Assembly (NCBI GenBank): GCA_001584585.1
Contig: LSYV01000009.1
Location: 1,114,313 to 1,178,312, forward strand
Direction: 5' to 3'
DNA: 64,000 bases
DNA from: Gonium pectorale
Taxonomy: Eukaryota > Chlorophyta > Chlorophyceae > Chlamydomonadales > Volvocaceae
The position numbers and the translations under genes were made by a program. The notes under the pieces are model-generated. The model did no database searches, had not been told where the DNA came from, and worked only from the letters and a program-made list of their open reading frames with translations. Of the stretch, positions 47,033 through 59,000 are shown piece by piece. Position 1 is the first letter of the stretch. Each line of letters begins with the position of its first letter.

Positions 47033-50000
47033 ATGCAGCGACGAACGGAGCTGGCTGCTGTTGCTCTGGTTCTTGCGCTCTTCCTTGCGGAACCTTCAGA
47101 TGCGCTGTCGTTGGCAGTGGGAGCCTTTGGCTCGCTGCAAATTCCAGAACAGCTGGCAAGGCCGCCGTTCTGGCGGAAGCAGCTGACCCCCTGTGGCCTG
47201 TCGAGCAATGACACCGGCGTGCGGCCAAACCGCTGTGCCAACAACGTGGACTTTTGCTTTCCTGATCCCTATCAATCAGCTTTCGAAGTGTGCACGCCTT
47301 GCTGGAAAGCTTGCCTGGAGTGTACGCGTTATGAAACGCCTCGGAGGAACGGCAGGTGAGTGGCCCGGCGGGAAGGGCGGGTGGGTAAGGGCGAACTTTG
47401 TGGGGTAGGGCGTGCGGGTCCGGCGGATACGTAGTTATGGTTGCGACGGCTATGGAAGTCGCTGTTGTGTACCGGACCTTCTGTCCAGGGGCCTGCCCTA
47501 CCCAAGTGCCGTGAGAGGAGCGGTGGGCGCGGCCGGGCGCACACCCGCCGCGGGCGCGGAGGACGGGAAGGGTAGGAGCCGCAATTATAGCATGCCCGTT
47601 GCCCAGCATCCACACCCGGAAGCAGCAGCCCCTCATGCCGGGTTAAGTGGGGTGTGGGAGACCAGCTGTGGGAGCACGGCTTGCGCACAGCGTGCTTCCA
47701 TAGACGGCTACGAAGGGCAGCCGTGGATGCCAGTGTCGGGATCGTGAGTGGTTATTGCGGATGGTCCTGTCAGAGGGAGGACTCCTAATGGCATTCACCT
47801 GAGCACAGCGTACAGCTGACAAGGGCTGGGTAGGCAGGCAACCTTGCTGCATCCATGGTCGGGCCGGGGGGTTCAGGCACTGCGGCGCTGCGTGGGCGCA
47901 TGGGCGGGAGTGGGAAAGGGAGAGAGCGTAAGGCACGACTCAATGCTGCAAACCCACGCAGCTGGCGTACTCCTCCACTCCCAAACCCATGTGCATGTGG
48001 CCGGTACCGTAGCCATGTTTCCAACTGCAAGCCCCGCCCCTTCAACACCGGCACGCTGACTGAGACGTCCCTACCTAAGCTGGTCGCGCTTCCAAGCCCC
48101 CGACACACTGTCGCCTGCCTGCCTGCCTGCCTGCCTGCCTGGCCTGCCAGCCACGAACGTACGTTTGCACCCAGCTTGTCCCATGCCCCTGCCCAGCCGT
48201 TTTAAAGCTCGTCAACTCGGCATAGTCCGTAAACCTGGCACCCGCCGTTTCCCCCTGGCATTGGATAAAACGAATCACCGAGCGAGCAAGTCGATCCCCG
48301 CGTCCTACCGCCCCAGTCGGAACCTGACCCACGATTTCTAGCCCCCCTGACCCCAACCCGTGCCCACCAAACATTGCAACGGCGCAGCGCTCGCAGCCGA
48401 CATGTATATCCCGCTGTGCCAACCGCCAACCCGGCTGCCGTCCCTCCGCCCGCCCCCCTCCCAGTCTCTGCCCGCCCCTCCCCCCACCCACCCCGCCCCG
48501 GCACAAACGCTGTTGGCGCCCATCTCGTTAATATTGTATGATATTCACACTCTCCTTCAACTTCCCCCTTGCCCGCTCTTCGCCCCCACCCCAATCCCCG
48601 CAGCGGCATCACCAACCACGAGTGCAGCACGTGCGGCTGCTCCACCAGCATCAACAGCTGCACCTCCTCGCGCACCTGCCGTACCGGCTCCTACTGCGAC
48701 CGCTACGCCGGCAAGTGCATCAGCTGCTACGAGTGCCTCAACGACGACGACGTGCGGGAGGGCAGCTGCCGGGAGATCTGCGGCCACTCGCCGCGGCCGC
48801 TGCTGCCCGGCGTCTTCGGCCTGCCGTACGACCCGAGCGACGACGGCGCGAGCTCGGAATGGGTTATTGACGCCGCAATCGAGTTGGCGCTGGTCTTCAA
48901 GGCAGCGCTGGGCACCAGCCCCGCCGTGGGCTGGTACGATGTGGGTCAGCTACTCTCCCAGATGAACCTGAACTTCATGCCGCCCGCGCAGCTGCGGTTT
49001 GCGGTTCTGCAACTTACCCGGGCGAACTCGACCTATAATGGGTTTGTGCCGGCTCGCACACCGCGGCCGCCGCCGCCGCCGGAGTCCAGCCCGTCGCCGC
49101 CCAGCCCGTCGCCGCGGCGCCCCTCGCCGCCTCCCAGCCCAGCGCCGCCCACGCCGCGGCCGCCATCGCCGTTCCCGTCGCCGCCGCCCTCCCAGCCGCC
49201 CTCCAGCCCACCGCCGTCCCCCGAGCCCGGCGCTTCCGCCGACGCAGCCAATCCCACGGCCTCCAAATCCGGAAGTAGCGGCACCAGTAACGACGCTGCT
49301 GCCGCAACGGGCCGGCGGCGCGCCCGCCACCGCCTGCACCGCCAGTCGCGGAGCCTGTTGCAGACCTTCCGTCCCACCACCGATGCCAACCCGCTCACCG
49401 CGCCGGTATACCCGGAGGACTTTGTCCGCGTCTTCATGGTGGACCGGCTGGAGACGTACGACGCCTTCTGCCCGCCCGACAGCGAGATCTTTGGCAGCGG
49501 CGTGTCGTACCCGGGCTGCGCCTGCATGGCCATCCCGCCCGAGTACCAGGAGGACAACACGGTGGTCATGGGCGCCACCAAGCAGTGGGTGGACTACCTG
49601 ACCATGGTGGCTGGGCGCAACGCCTCCACCGCCAACGCGGTGTGCCCGCAGGGCTTCCGCTGCTCTGCCGCCAACTTTGCGTACATGCGCCACATGATGA
49701 GCCGCAGCTACATCCCCAACGTGATGGGCATCTGCGTGCCGTGCCTGGTGGGGGAGTACTGCCCGGAGGGGACGGTGGAGAAGAGCCAGGAGCTGGTGGA
49801 GGTGTGCAGTCGGCGCTCGGCGCTGCTCAGCAGCAGCGGCCAGGACGGCCGCAGCAGCGCGGACTGCGGCAACACGCGGCTCTGCCCTGCCGGCAGCTTC
49901 TGCCCGCTGCCGTCGCTGCGGCAGAACTGCACCACCGGGGACTTCTGCACTGAGGGCTCCACGGGTGCGGAAGCAGGGCGGCAAGGGAGGCGGGGAAGGG

Positions 50001-53000
50001 CTTGGGGACCAAAGGCAGTAGTGGCGGGCAACGAGGGTAGGTAGGGGGAGAAGGGCTTGGTGTGGATGAGGCGGAGGTGGGGGTGGCGCCGCGGTCTCGG
50101 GCAGCTAGACCGGCTGGAGCTGCTCGGGAAGGGGACGGCTCTGTGCGCTGGGCCGGCTCGTGTCCGACCCGTCTTGCCCGCCTTGCTCCGGCCCGTGCTC
50201 CGACCTTTGCTGCCCCGCCGCCCCTCCCCCGGCCCCGCAGAGCCGGTGACGTGTACGTTCGACACGATTATCTCGGAGCTGCCCTTCGCGACCGTGAAGC
50301 CGCAGCCCACGTACGTGCTGTCGCAGGTGACCGCCGGCTCGCCGCTGTCGGGCAACTTCTGCCCCGAGGGCTCGGTCGACCCATTTAACTACTGCCCCGA
50401 AGGTGCGCCGTTTGATGAGCTGGCTGGCCGTTGTTTGCTTGCGATGGCCCGGTCACGCTAGTGTATGCAGGCGCAGGGTTTCGCGCTGTCGTGCGTTGGG
50501 GTAAAAGCGCGGTGGGATTCAGCTCGTGCTTGAGCTGCAGACTCATGCAATGTGCACGTGCTGCCCGTTACGTGCTGCCCGTTACGGGGATGAGGCGGTC
50601 AGGATGAGCATTTGGTTTGGAATGGAAAGGGCACACGCCTTCCCGTGAGCGAAGTCAGAGCGTCTGTCCCTACTCCACTACCTGGGCGGCGCAGGCTTCT
50701 TCTGCCCTGAGCCGGGCACCAAGACGGTGTGCCCCAAAGGCCACTTCTGCCCCGCCCAGTCTGTGGGGCCGCAGCGTTGCGGCTTTCTGCTGGCGTGCCA
50801 CCGCGAGGGGATCGCCAAGCCCGAGGTGGGCGGCAGAAGGGAGGCGTTGGCAGATATCTAGTAGGAGCCCATCAGGCACCTGATGGCGGTTTGGTGCTAA
50901 TACGCCGGCCACGCACTCCCATGTCTCACGTTGTCCGGCCGGGCCTCATGTCCCTCCCGAGTCCCAACGCTTTCGGCCGCCCGGCTACGATGCAGGTGGC
51001 CTGGTGGGGCTTTATCGCCTTCGTGGTGCTCATGCTGCTCCTACCCGTCATGGGGGTGATATATAACCTGTACGAGGAAAAGGCCATGCGCCGTACAGCC
51101 CACGTGGACAAACTGCTTGAAGCCCTGTCCGCTATGGGCATGGGGTTCGGTTACGATACCGACGACAGCGACAGCGACGGCAGCTCGGATACAGAGGACG
51201 AAGGTGCCGAGCTGCACGGCGGAGTGTACAGGGAGGGGAGGAGGGGCCGCAGGCGGGCAGGACGCTGGCTGGCGCGCATGGCAGGCTGGTTCAGGTGCGA
51301 AGCTGTGGTGCAGGGGGCCGCCGGGATGGGATCAAGGGAAATTATGAGCATATGGGTGAGGGGCGAACAGCAAGGGTAGGGGTGGCCAATGAGCGCGAAA
51401 GGGGTGTGCAGGGGCGCTGCTGGGCGCGAACGGAGGACGCGCGGGCAGTTGCTTTCCCCGCGGCTCCAGTGCTGACGCTGACTTCTCATTTCGGCAACCA
51501 TCGACTGCCGTCCGCAGTCTCCTCCACCGGACCCTGCAGCCGTGTACGTGCCCTCTCTCGTTTGGAGAGCCCCTGGAGAACATGATAACAAAGCCGGCTT
51601 GTGCTATTCCTGCCGCCGCTGTGACAGGCCGGACCGCGTGTTGCGCACCATCAAGACCACGGTGACGCGCAGCCAGAGCGGCGACGGCGAGCTGGGCGGC
51701 AGCTCTGGCCTGGGGCTGGGCCTGGTGGGGCTGGGCGGCAGCAAGAGCGCCAAGGTAGACATCGAGAACCTTGTGCAGCTCGGCAACAACCAACTGCCGC
51801 CGGGGTTCGACAAGATTTCCCCTTATCTCACAATCCAGGTACGGCGGTGACGTGGCCGTACAATACTACAATACATCGTTTGCGACCTCCTATAGCACGT
51901 CGGCCTCCGCCTCCGATGCCTACAACTCGTGCCAACCGACCTCCCCGCACAATGTCGCAACGCGCAAAAACGCCGCCTCCCAACGCCCGCACGTCATTAG
52001 TCCGCCCCAGCCGCCAGCTCCCTCTCCTAATCTAACACGCTCCCGACCTGCCTACCCGTTCCAGTTTGACAACCTGGTCCTGAAGCTGAAGTCCGGCCGG
52101 CGCATCCTGGACCACGTGTCGGGCGACTTTCCGCACAGCCACCTGCACGCCATCATGGGCCCCTCAGGCAGCGGCAAGTCGTCCTTCATCACCGCGCTCA
52201 TCGGCAAGGCGGGCGGGGGCGTCATCACCGGCAGCGTCATGGTGTGGAAGTGCACAAGCCAGGACGACGAGCTGGGCCAGCCGTGCATGTGGGAGGAGAT
52301 CAGGTGGGTGGCGGACGGGGGAAGGGGGTCCGCGGACGGAGGAGGGTGTGAGGACAGATGCGAGGCCCTGATGCGTCGGAGGACGGTAGCGGACTCGGCG
52401 GCGCACGGAGCATGGTGAAGTTACTTGGCGGTAGCGGCTGGGCAGATGTAGGGGCTGGGAAGAGGCAGGGTCTGGGAAGGGTCCGGGCTGAGGCGGGTTG
52501 CCTAGGATTAGGCGGAAGCAGGAGCCCCTGTTTGGGCGATTCCAGTGCTCGAGCGACAATGGGGGCTTTACCCCCTGGAACCAGGAGAGCGCTTGTGCGT
52601 GGCGCTCGATGCCGTAGCGGTTCCTTGACTGTCGCATTTGAAAGCACATCTACAGGCGCTCAAAAAGCCGGCTGGACATTACCAATTGTGAACCGCTCAC
52701 GGGCAGCTCGCAAACAGTTGCTGGGGATGTCCACGTCTATGATGGTGCCGTCTCTGGGGATGCCCATTCAAAGTACCGCGTTCCCTGTACCCCGCCACAG
52801 GTACCTGACAGGCTTTGTGCCACAGGACGACGTGGTCCACGACACCATGACGGTGCGCGAGAACCTATTCTACAGCGCCGCGCTGCGCCTGCCGCGGGGC
52901 ACGCCCCGGCACGAGCGCGAGACGGCGGTCCGCGGCGCGCTGTCCATGCTGGGCATGGCGCACGTGCAGCACGACGTGGTCGGCAGCGTGGGCCGCAAGG

Positions 53001-56000
53001 GGCTGTCGGGAGGTCAGCGGAAGGTGAGGGCAGCGCGGTGTCCCGTCCGCCGCTGTACACACGCACACGCACACAGACATGCACACAGACATGCACGCGG
53101 GTCGCACGCCGTGAAACAGGCAGCGGTCCATGCAGGGGCGGACGCGGTTAGCTTCTATTGGACTGCTGCGATGGCGGCGCGCGGCCTGCACGGGATGGCA
53201 GACGCGCGGTCCCACAGCGTGCGCGCCCTGCGCCCAGCAGGGGACGTTAATGTCTCTGAGACTGCCCTGGCCCCTGGGCCCGCTGCCTCGCCGCCCCCCC
53301 CCCCCTTCGCAGCGCCTTAACATCGGGCTGGAGCTGGTCGCCAAGCCCAGCCTGCTCATGCTGGACGAGCCCACAAGCGGCCTGGACGCGGCGGTGTCTC
53401 ACGACGTGGTGCTCGCGCTCAAACAGATGGCAGAGGTGCGCGGCCGGTCTGTGAATCTGTAATGCGCGCTGGGCCCCTGTGTGGCCACCCTCGCAGGCAG
53501 CGCCCTTCGCGCTTGATCTAGAAACTCCAGGGGGCTCACATGGGGCCATGACCGCGAGCAGTTTGCCGTAATTGTGACCGTGATCATGGGGTTGCTCTGG
53601 GCTGTAACCGAGCGAGCTGTGTCCCGGCTACGGCACCCCAGGCGGGCATGAACGTCATGGTGGTCATCCACCAGCCGCGCTACTCGATCTTCGAGATGTT
53701 CGATTCGGTGCTGCTGCTGGGCGTGGGCGGCAAGACAGTGTTCCTGGGGCCGGTGCAGCTGGCGGAGGCGTACTTCAACTTCCTGGGCTTCAGTCCGCCG
53801 CCCAATGAGAACCGAGCCGGTGCGGGATGGGGATGGGGATGGGACGGGACGGAACGGGGCAGGGACAGGCAATATGGGCATGCGTAGACGCTGCACGACG
53901 GATTACCCTGACTGGAAGCAGTGGGAGCGGGACCCAAGACTCGCGTCTCAAGGCCAGGCGTTGAACGAAAAAATCGCCCAGTGTTTTCGCCTGAGACTCC
54001 TGCATGCGACACCGCGTTCTCTCCTTCCCCGTTTCAAGTTGTCTTCGTGTTCCCCTTTCCTTTCCTCGTCACACAGACTTCTACCTGGACGTGATCAGCG
54101 GCGCCGTGTGGCGCGACAACGACGAGGACTTCGTGCCCAACGAGCTATTCACGGTGTGGCAGGAGGTTGGGCGCATGTGGCTGATCGAGAAGCTCACCAA
54201 CCCCGACTTCTTTGAGGAGGACGAGTACTGGGACGACGAAGAGGAGGAGGGGGAGGAGTACGACGAGGACATGGAGGAGGGCATGGAGGAGGACGACGAG
54301 GTGAGCTCGCCTCCGTCATGTGTTCGCCGCTCGCTCGTTCGATGCTACCAGGGCTCCCACGCTCCCTGCGTGCCGCGCCGTGTGAAAAGGTGGCCGTCTT
54401 GCATCGCGTCACTCCCCGTCGAGTGGCCCGTTGGACACCAAAGCCCCACATATAGTCCCCGCCCCGCTCCTGCGGGTAATCACCAGCAATCCCCGCGCGC
54501 CTGCTTACCCGCCCGCCCGCCCCGCTTCCCCATTCTGCCAGCATGAGCACGCCTTGGGCCGCTCCGCCGCCTCCGGTGGCCTCGGCATGCCGGGCGGCCG
54601 TGAGCGCGAGCGCAGCTCGTACGGCAAGGGGCACCACCCAAGCCGTCACCGGCTGCGCAGCCGCTCGCCCGGCTACGGGGACGACGATGACAACATTACG
54701 CCGCGCGACAGCGGCCTGTATCATGGCGCCTCATTCGACATGGACGCGGCGGCGATTGACGAGGCCGTCCGACACCACCACCTGCAGTCTCAGCCCCTGC
54801 ACCACCACCACCATCACAACAACAACTACAGCCAGCACGGCCATCCCCTGATGGACTCAGGCGACCTGCACCGCAGCAGCGCCGCGGAGTCGCTGCAAGC
54901 GGCCATGGCCATGCCCCTGCCGCCCGGCTCCAGCGGCTCGCCTCCCGGGCCAGGCGTGGGCGGGATGGATCGTGCCGAGTCAGCTGGTGTTAGCGGGGCG
55001 GCAGGGGTGGTGCGCGCCGGGGCTGCGGACCCGCATGGTGTCAGCACGGCGCATCAGCGCAGCCGCTTCGCGCCAGACCGCAACACCTCATCGCTCGGCG
55101 GCGGTGTCTCCATCGGCGGTGGCGTCATGGTGGCGTGCCAGGGCAGCGATGGTCTGGGTGCGGGCCTTGTGGACGCATCGGGGATGCCCATCGCCTACAT
55201 CACCTCCCCGGTGGGCGCGCGGGATCACCCGCTGCTCAGCCAGCACTCGGCCCCCATGGTGGAGGTTGCCGCCGCCGCCGGCGGCGTCAGCGGCCACCCG
55301 AGCGGACTGGCGTCGCCGCCAATCGGCGCGACCGGAAGCGGCGCCGAGGTGGGGGCCTGGGTGTCGCCGGGCGGCGGTCGCCGCCGGTCGAACCTAGGGC
55401 AGCCGCGGACGAGCGCCGGCGGCGGCGTGGCGAACATGGCGGAGGACGCGCCACTGCTGCGCAATGCCCAGGAGGGTGTGGCCGGGGAGGCCCACCTGGG
55501 CAGCGGCGGCGGCGTGACGCCCAACGTCGGCGGCGTGGGCATGGGCAGCCCGCGCATACTGAATAAGGTCACCAGCATGCGCGCAATGTTCACGAGGGCA
55601 ACGAGCTTGCGGGCTAGCATAGACAACGGTCCGCACGGCGGCGGTGGCGCGGGCGGGCCGGCGGGGCCGGAAGCGGAGGTTCCCGCCAGCCGCCGGTTCC
55701 TGGAGAAGGTGGAGAGCCTGAAGGAGGCGGGCGTGTCCACGCTGTCGGCCGTGAGCAGCGCCCGCGCGCGGGAGGTGCTGCGCTCTACTGGCAACGCGGC
55801 GTCGCTGGGTCGGCGGGCGTACGGCCGCATGGGCAGCAGCATGCGGCGGGTGAACATTAATGAGGTGGCAGCGGCCGCCATTGCCTCGGTCGAGGAGGAG
55901 CAGCGGCAGGAGCTGCTGATGCAGCAACAGGAGCAGGGGCAGGAGCAGGGGCAAGGGCAGCTTGAGCCGGAGCGAACGTCTAAGGGCTGGTCGTCTCGGA

Positions 56001-59000
56001 TCAGCACGGCAAGGGTCCTGGAGGCGGGGCGGCAGGGGCAGGGGCAAGGGCAGGCCCATCAACAGCAGGAGGCTACGGAGGCGCCACCTCAGGAGCGGAC
56101 ATCGAAGGGCTGGTCGAACCGCATCAGCACGGCAAAAGTCCTACAAGCTGGACGGCAGGGGCAACAGCATCAGCAGGGGCAGCAGCAGGAGCAGGAGGCG
56201 GCGGAAGCGCCGCAGCAGCAAGAGCGCACATCCAAGGGCTGGTCGTCGCGCATTAACACCGCCAAGGTCATTGAGGCCGGCAAGCAGCAGGAGGTGGTGC
56301 GCGCCAGGTGCGGGCGTTGAGGCTTGGGGCACAGCAGCATTGGGCACAGCGGCTTTGGGCACTGAAGCTACCATATGGGTACGGCGGATATGGACACAAA
56401 GGCATCGGGCACAGCAGATCAGGGATGTGGTGCAGGTATTGGATCTGGGTAGAGGACAATCCAGCTTTCGGTTTATGCCCATTGCGAGCAACAGTGTTGA
56501 ACGTCCGAGATAGGCCCCTATAGCTGGGCGGCTGCCGCAGCCTGCTTATGCTGCAGCAATCTAAGCTGACAGGATACGACCCGCTGCATCTGTATTGCCT
56601 CGGTACAACACGCACCGTACATGACACCAAACAGCGTGCTGGGTGCTGCATTTTATGAAATCCCGCCGGCCCCTGGCTCCACTTCCCCTCCGCCATTACC
56701 GCTGTGTGAATGTCGCTTACTCCTTGCCGCTTGGTAAAGACGCCTTTGCATGGGGTGTTGCAGGGCCCGCAACCAGTGGGGCCGGCTGCGCACCAACATC
56801 CCGGACGGCTCCCATGGCGGCGCCGCTGGTGACCCAGAGGACGCCGACGCATCTCATCGGCCTGCTTCCGCCGCCGCAATCGGGGACTTGATGGGCGGCA
56901 GCCACCCGCTTGCGATGGCCAGCGGCATGCTCAGCGTCGCCAACAGCGGGCCCTTGAGCGGCAGCGTGCGCGGGGGTGACGCCCTTAACGGTGACGGGTG
57001 AGCACAGGGTTTCGGTCGCAGGCACGGTCAACTGCGCGCTCTAGGTGCGCGCGGATACGTACCGCGCGATGCAAGGCTGGCGTCGGCAGGCGCAAGGCTG
57101 CGTTGGGGCCTACTTTGCTAAGCGAGGAGCTGGGCGCAACGCTGGCTAGCCGGCTGGAGGGCATGCGATGGCGGCGGCGGCGCCATGGGCAGGACGGGCT
57201 TCTCGGCTTGGCGTCAGGTTCCACTCTGGTCGCTAGAGGGCCGACTGCGGGAGCAACGAAACGCCCGGCGCTCCATTGTCTACCTGCGGTTGCCGCAAAG
57301 CGCAGCTCTTCCAGCTGCGCATGTGTCCTCCGAACCGACCCGAGTCATGCGCCACCTCCTGTGTCCCCTCCACTGCAGGCCGTCTGCCGTGGCTTCTGGA
57401 GCGATGGGCGGCAGGAACCGCTGGCAGGCCCTCAACGCGGCTGTCCGCCACGGCAAGTCGGAGGCGGGCCCTGGTGCCGCCCCCCTCGGCCACGCCGCGG
57501 GCCGCCGAAGCACAGGCGACGGCGTCGCAAGCCGGACTCACTCGGGCGTCATGACGCCGCGCCGCGGCTCGGCCGCCAACATCAAGGATGGTGGGGCGCC
57601 TGGCTCTCCCGCGCGCGCGCTGCCCGGCACCAGCAAGAACTTCTGGGATATGGCGGTGCGGCAGCTGGAGAAGGGCCACACGCAGGCGCCCCACCTGTTG
57701 GGGGACAAGGAGCGGCCGGCCAGCGGCGCCGTGCCGCATCAGGCAAGGGACGCCGGGCCGGCGGGGCAGGGCGGCCAGCAGGTCGACGGCCAGGCCAAGC
57801 GAGGCGTGTTGTCGCAGCAGCCGTCCAAGATCTCCATGGCGGACATGTGGGTGGCGGCGGTTTGGCGGGGGCGCAGAGCGGGAGGGGGGAAGGGGAGTGG
57901 AGAAGTTGGTTGGAGGACCCAAGCGGGCATAGGTGCACGCGTGGCTTGTTTGGCAGGTGCCGTTCCCTGCGTGTCCTTTGCCACTCCTGGGATGCTGTGA
58001 TCCTTTTCGCTTTTTTTCGATCCGAATTCTGTCAGCCTTTGCACAACGGGAAGTACCGTTGCCCACCACCACATCGAGGCTCGACCCCTTGCACCGTGAT
58101 CAGTGTCTCCGTCCCCCTGTCCCTGCTGCGCGCCCCTGGCCACGCCCCGGCCCTATAGCCTCAAGATGGCGCGCAACGTGCAGCACCGCGGGGAGGTGGG
58201 CCGCACCAACACGCCCAACCCGCAGCGCAAGGCCCTGCAGCACGCCGTATCCCGGCGCGCACTGGGGCTTGCCGACATGGCCGGCGGCGGCACCGGTGGC
58301 GGCAGCCAGCCCACCAGCGGCGGCGGCGCCGTGCCGGACAGCGGGCGCCCCGAGAAGACAGCAGTGCCTCACGGGGAGGAGGCCGGCCGGAAGAGCGAGG
58401 GGCCTGCCGCAGGGGCCAAGAAGGAGCCCCGCACCACTGCCATTGGGGACCTGATGGCGGCCAAAGCAAAGGGCGGCGGCAGAGCGTCCATGATCGATAT
58501 TTTGCGTGTGGCGCGCGAGGCGGCTAAGAAGGAACCAGAGAAAGACAAGAAGGAGGAGAAGGAGAAGAAGGAGGCAGCGGCGGAGGAGAACCAGCAGGCG
58601 GGGCGCGCACTTTTGGACGCGTGAGTGCCGCTGCTGCCGCTGGGCCCCACGGCAGGGCCGGCGGGCGGAACAGCAGGGTGGGGTTGAAGCTGCGGTTTCC
58701 CTTTCTATATGTGTCTTTCGCATTGCCGTACTGTACGGCGGGTACTTTGGCACCAGTTGCGATGCGCCGGGCGTTGGCATTCCGTCCTTCCTTGAGATGC
58801 TGCGGCACATAGCTTCGCGACGATGCGTCCACACAGCCCGCCGCCCCTCCCATGTGCCCCGGGCCGCAGGTACCGGCACAGCATGCGGCGTAACGACACC
58901 ACCCGGGAGCGCGAAGAGCGGCCGCCCGGCAGCCCCACGGGGGCCCCGCTGGGCTCGGGTGGGTCCGAGGCGGGCGCACCCGGCGGGGGCCCGCTGGGGG

